This document shows, in pieces, positions 13,662 through 16,295 of a stretch of DNA of 16,295 nucleotides (its first letter is position 1; each line of letters opens with the position of its first letter). The notes under the pieces are model-generated. The model made no database searches. It was not told the origin of the DNA and was given only the letters and a program-made list of their open reading frames with translations. This DNA comes from Nitrospinota bacterium (lineage in GTDB: Bacteria; Nitrospinota; Nitrospinia; UBA9942), in NCBI GenBank assembly GCA_016234205.1, contig JACRGN010000221.1, forward strand, positions 1 through 16,295. Reading direction: 5' to 3'. The position numbers and the translations under genes were made by a program.

Positions 13662-16295
13662 ATGAAAGTAATAACTACACATTTTAATGCGGATTTTGAC
13701 TGCCTTGCGTCAATGCTTGCTGCAAAGAAGCTCTATCCTGATGCAAGAATTGTATTTCCGGGGGCGCAGGAGAAAAATGTGAGGGATTTTTTAAAAGCCT
13801 CTGACTATTCCTTCCAGTTTGACAAACTTAAAAATATATCCCTTGATGAAATCACAACTCTAATCATTGTAGATACAAGACTGGCAGGGAGAATAGGACT
13901 ATTTGAGAGTGTAGTTAAAAGAAAAGGTGTGTCAGTCCATGTGTATGACCATCATCCAAATACACCTCAGGATATTGAATCTGAGGTAACGGTAGTAAAA
14001 GAGAGAGGCTCTACAACCACACTATTTGTTGAATTACTCAGGGAAAAGGGTATCCCCCTCACCCCTGCAGAGGCAACAATTATGGCACTCGGCATATATG
14101 AAGATACAGGCTCCCTTACCTTTACATCCACAAGACCGGAGGATTTGGAGGCTTCTGCCTATCTATTATCAATCGGTGCAAATCTCAATGTAGTCTCAGA
14201 TTTTATATACAGGGAACTCTCTCCTGAACAGTTCTCCCTTTTAAATGACCTGATACATGGGCTTGAGATACATGATATAAACGGCTTACCGGTTGCTGTA
14301 GCCACTGCATCATCTGATCATTATATCGGTGACCTGGCAATCCTTACACATAAGCTGAAGGATATGGAAAATCTGAACTGCCTTTTTGTCCTTGTAAGGA
14401 TGGAGGATAGGATTCATCTCGTGGCAAGAAGCAGGATAGAGGCAGTGGATGTTGCGGCAGTTGCCCATGAATTCGGCGGAGGAGGGCATCCGACTGCATC
14501 CTCTGCAACAATAAGGGATATGACCATGATTCAGATAGAGGAGAGGCTCATCAATGTCTTAAAGGAAAAGGTTCACCCTGTAAAACTTGCAAAAGAGATG
14601 ATGACATATCCGGTAAAATCTGTTCAGAGAGATGAGGCTATAAAATCGACAGAGGAGTTAATGACCCGATATAATCTAAACACCCTCCCCGTACTGGATG
14701 GGAAAAAACCTGTCGGGCTTATAACAAGACAGATTGTTGAAAAGGCTATATTTCATCACCTAAAAGAGGAAAAGGTATCAGACTTGATGATAAGCGAATT
14801 TTCAACTGTCCACTCTGATACACCATACCGCCGTATAGATGAGATTATTATTGTAGGGAAGCAGAGGCTCGTTCCTGTGGTGAATGACAGCGGTGAGATG
14901 GAGGGTATTATAAGCAGGGGAGACCTGCTAAGGGCGATATATGGAGATATGCTCAAGAAGCCTGCTGTCCTATATTCAAAAGAGGGGGGCACACGTTACC
15001 CCTTTTCAAAAAATTTAAAGGGGCTTTTATCAGAGAGGCTTCCGGAAAGGATACTAAAACTCCTATATGAAGCAGGAGATGTAGCTGATGAGATGGGATT
15101 CTCTGCATTTCTGGTAGGCGGCTTTGTCCGAGACCTGCTTCTAAGGCTTGTCCCTGAAAGTTTTAATCAGGGAATAGAAAATCTTGACATAGATATGGTG
15201 ATAGAGGGGGATGGGATTCTCTTTGCAGAAAAATTTGCCGAAAGGCTATCCGGGAGGGTCAAGAGCCACAAAAAATTTGGCACTGCCGTCGTAATAATCC
15301 CCTCTCTCCCCCCTTTAGAAAAAGGGGGCAAGGGCGAATTTAAGATAGATATTGCAACAGCAAGGATGGAGTATTATGAGCATCCTGCAGCACTCCCGAT
15401 TGTTGAGATGAGCTCATTGAAAAATGACCTCTATAGGAGGGACTTCACTATAAATACACTTGCTATAAGCCTTAATAAGAAAGGGGCATGGAACTTGATA
15501 GATTTTTTTGGCGGACAGAGGGACTTGAAAGAAAGGGCAATAAGGGTTCTCCACAACCTTTCCTTTGTGGAAGACCCGACCCGCGTATTCAGGGCAATAA
15601 GGTTTGAGCAGAGGTTTAATTTCAGTATCGGCAAACAGACAATGACCATCCTTGAGGGTGCTGTAAAGAAAGACCTCTTCAACCGCCTGTCAGGCTCAAG
15701 GGTTTACTTAGAACTTGTCCTTATGCTGAAGGAGAGAGAGCCGGTAAAGATAGTAAAAAGGATGCAAGAGCTTTCACTCTTAAAGTTTATCCATCCGAAG
15801 ATTATATACAGTGACTCTATGAAAGAGTTATTTTTAAATATTGGTGAGACTATCTCGTGGCACCACCTATTGTTTATTGGCAGTGAGGCGGAAGGCTGGT
15901 TTATTTACCTGATGGGGCTTTTAGATGATTTAAAGGATGAAGATGTTTTGGATGTATGCCGTCGGCTCTCTATATCAGAGCATTATAAAAATAAACTGCT
16001 CACCGGCAGAAGCCAGATAAAAGAGGCGTATCAGGAGCTTTTCTCATCTGGCACAAATACATTTAAGTCAAGCCTGATATATGATGTCCTTCATCCCCTC
16101 CCTCTTGAAGCCCTCCTGTTTATGATGGCAAAGGTGCCGCAGGAGAGGATAAAAAAGGCAATATCACTTTATCTCACAAAACTGAGGACTGTGAAGATAG
16201 ATATTACAGGAGATGACATTGTAGAAATGGGAATAGAAAGGGGACCCGAAGTAGGCTCAATACTGAAGGCTGTCCGAGATGCAAAACTTGACGGA
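13662..16295 (+). CDS. DHH-CBS-CBS-tRNA nucleotidyltransferase (A- or CCA-adding), 3' truncated by window
   Basis: An open frame of 878 codons running off the window end. Domain 1 (1-290) is a DHH phosphoesterase: HFNADFDCLAS (7-17), VDTR (70-73), DHHPN (96-100), EDTGSLTF (147-154) and the DHHA1-like GGGGHPTASSA (272-282). Domain 2 (about 305-430) is a CBS pair, where adenosyl ligands usually bind. Domain 3 (from about 460) is a class II tRNA nucleotidyltransferase: LVGGFVRD (484-491), catalytic D509 and D511 in LDIDMVIEGD, D563, RRDFTINTLA (592-601) and the base-reading EDxxR (637-641). The head matures tRNA 3' ends by adding A or CCA. Long enzymes of this kind include, from memory, the Aquifex A-adding enzyme, so A-adding with a separate CC-adding partner is possible. 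Residues 547-559 come from an inserted C/G-run repeat. Confidence 0.88.
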   Translation, partial: MKVITTHFNADFDCLASMLAAKKLYPDARIVFPGAQEKNVRDFLKASDYSFQFDKLKNISLDEITTLIIVDTRLAGRIGLFESVVKRKGVSVHVYDHHPNTPQDIESEVTVVKERGSTTTLFVELLREKGIPLTPAEATIMALGIYEDTGSLTFTSTRPEDLEASAYLLSIGANLNVVSDFIYRELSPEQFSLLNDLIHGLEIHDINGLPVAVATASSDHYIGDLAILTHKLKDMENLNCLFVLVRMEDRIHLVARSRIEAVDVAAVAHEFGGGGHPTASSATIRDMTMIQIEERLINVLKEKVHPVKLAKEMMTYPVKSVQRDEAIKSTEELMTRYNLNTLPVLDGKKPVGLITRQIVEKAIFHHLKEEKVSDLMISEFSTVHSDTPYRRIDEIIIVGKQRLVPVVNDSGEMEGIISRGDLLRAIYGDMLKKPAVLYSKEGGTRYPFSKNLKGLLSERLPERILKLLYEAGDVADEMGFSAFLVGGFVRDLLLRLVPESFNQGIENLDIDMVIEGDGILFAEKFAERLSGRVKSHKKFGTAVVIIPSLPPLEKGGKGEFKIDIATARMEYYEHPAALPIVEMSSLKNDLYRRDFTINTLAISLNKKGAWNLIDFFGGQRDLKERAIRVLHNLSFVEDPTRVFRAIRFEQRFNFSIGKQTMTILEGAVKKDLFNRLSGSRVYLELVLMLKEREPVKIVKRMQELSLLKFIHPKIIYSDSMKELFLNIGETISWHHLLFIGSEAEGWFIYLMGLLDDLKDEDVLDVCRRLSISEHYKNKLLTGRSQIKEAYQELFSSGTNTFKSSLIYDVLHPLPLEALLFMMAKVPQERIKKAISLYLTKLRTVKIDITGDDIVEMGIERGPEVGSILKAVRDAKLDG
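14999..15023. repeat. Short CCCCTTT/AAAGGGG inverted repeat in the CBS-to-head linker
   Basis: CCCCTTT (14999-15005) and AAAGGGG (15017-15023) form a perfect 7-base inverted repeat with an 11-base centre. It encodes YPFSKNLKGL between the CBS pair and the nucleotidyltransferase head. It could be a decayed member of the C-run/G-run family at 15299-15340, or chance. Confidence 0.35.
15299..15340. repeat. C-run/G-run palindromic repeat inside the nucleotidyltransferase gene
   Basis: CTCTCCCCCC, then CTTTAGAAAAAG, then GGGGGCAAGGGCG: the same plan as the element at 7753-7797. It is read in frame as residues 547-559 (PSLPPLEKGGKGE), three residues before the strand that carries the catalytic-site Asp563. 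Confidence 0.7.

Overview
The window is a dense, AT-rich bacterial stretch with no rRNA, tRNA, CRISPR array, transposase or integrase that I can see. The gene set fits a Gram-negative (diderm), probably anaerobic or thermophile-related lineage: LPS heptosyltransferases, an O-antigen ligase, a lipoprotein caspase, a periplasmic cytochrome c, and a long DHH-CBS-nucleotidyltransferase of the kind found in Aquifex and Geobacter-like bacteria. Small dispersed repeats sit between and inside the genes. Nitrospirota or a deltaproteobacterial/Desulfobacterota-like lineage is my best guess, but this rests on gene style and repeats only.

Layout. (1) 1-2196, plus strand: the 3' part of mtaB (tRNA methylthiotransferase), an overlapping SAM hydroxide adenosyltransferase (DUF62), and a NicO-family nickel/cobalt transporter. 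(2) 2214-5240, minus strand: a c-type cytochrome followed by a lipoprotein that joins a seven-bladed WD40 propeller to a caspase (C14) domain, with one good sigma70-like promoter upstream of the pair. (3) 5425-7014, plus strand: a DeaD-type RNA helicase. (4) 7097-13592, plus strand: an envelope glycan cluster consisting of a radical SAM/SPASM protein, a DUF4258/YgiT-zinc-finger toxin-antitoxin-like pair, two GT9 heptosyltransferases, an O-antigen ligase/polymerase and a GT-C (PMT/ArnT-like) glycosyltransferase. The last four are chained by short overlaps or close spacing. (5) 13662-16295, plus strand: a DHH-CBS-CBS-tRNA nucleotidyltransferase (A- or CCA-adding) that runs off the window end.

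Two things stand out. First, the minus-strand pair places a secreted cytochrome c next to a WD40-caspase predicted to be in the same compartment. These are the three component types of the animal apoptosome. The resemblance is of parts only, but it is a testable hypothesis. Second, at least six genes carry short repeats of intergenic type inserted in frame at loops, linkers or a signal peptide. They include C-rich/G-rich palindromes, heptanucleotide tandem repeats that translate into heptapeptide periods, GCGAAGC-type repeats and an ATTGCGAG inverted-repeat element. The pattern is reminiscent of the palindromic elements that invade Rickettsia genes.
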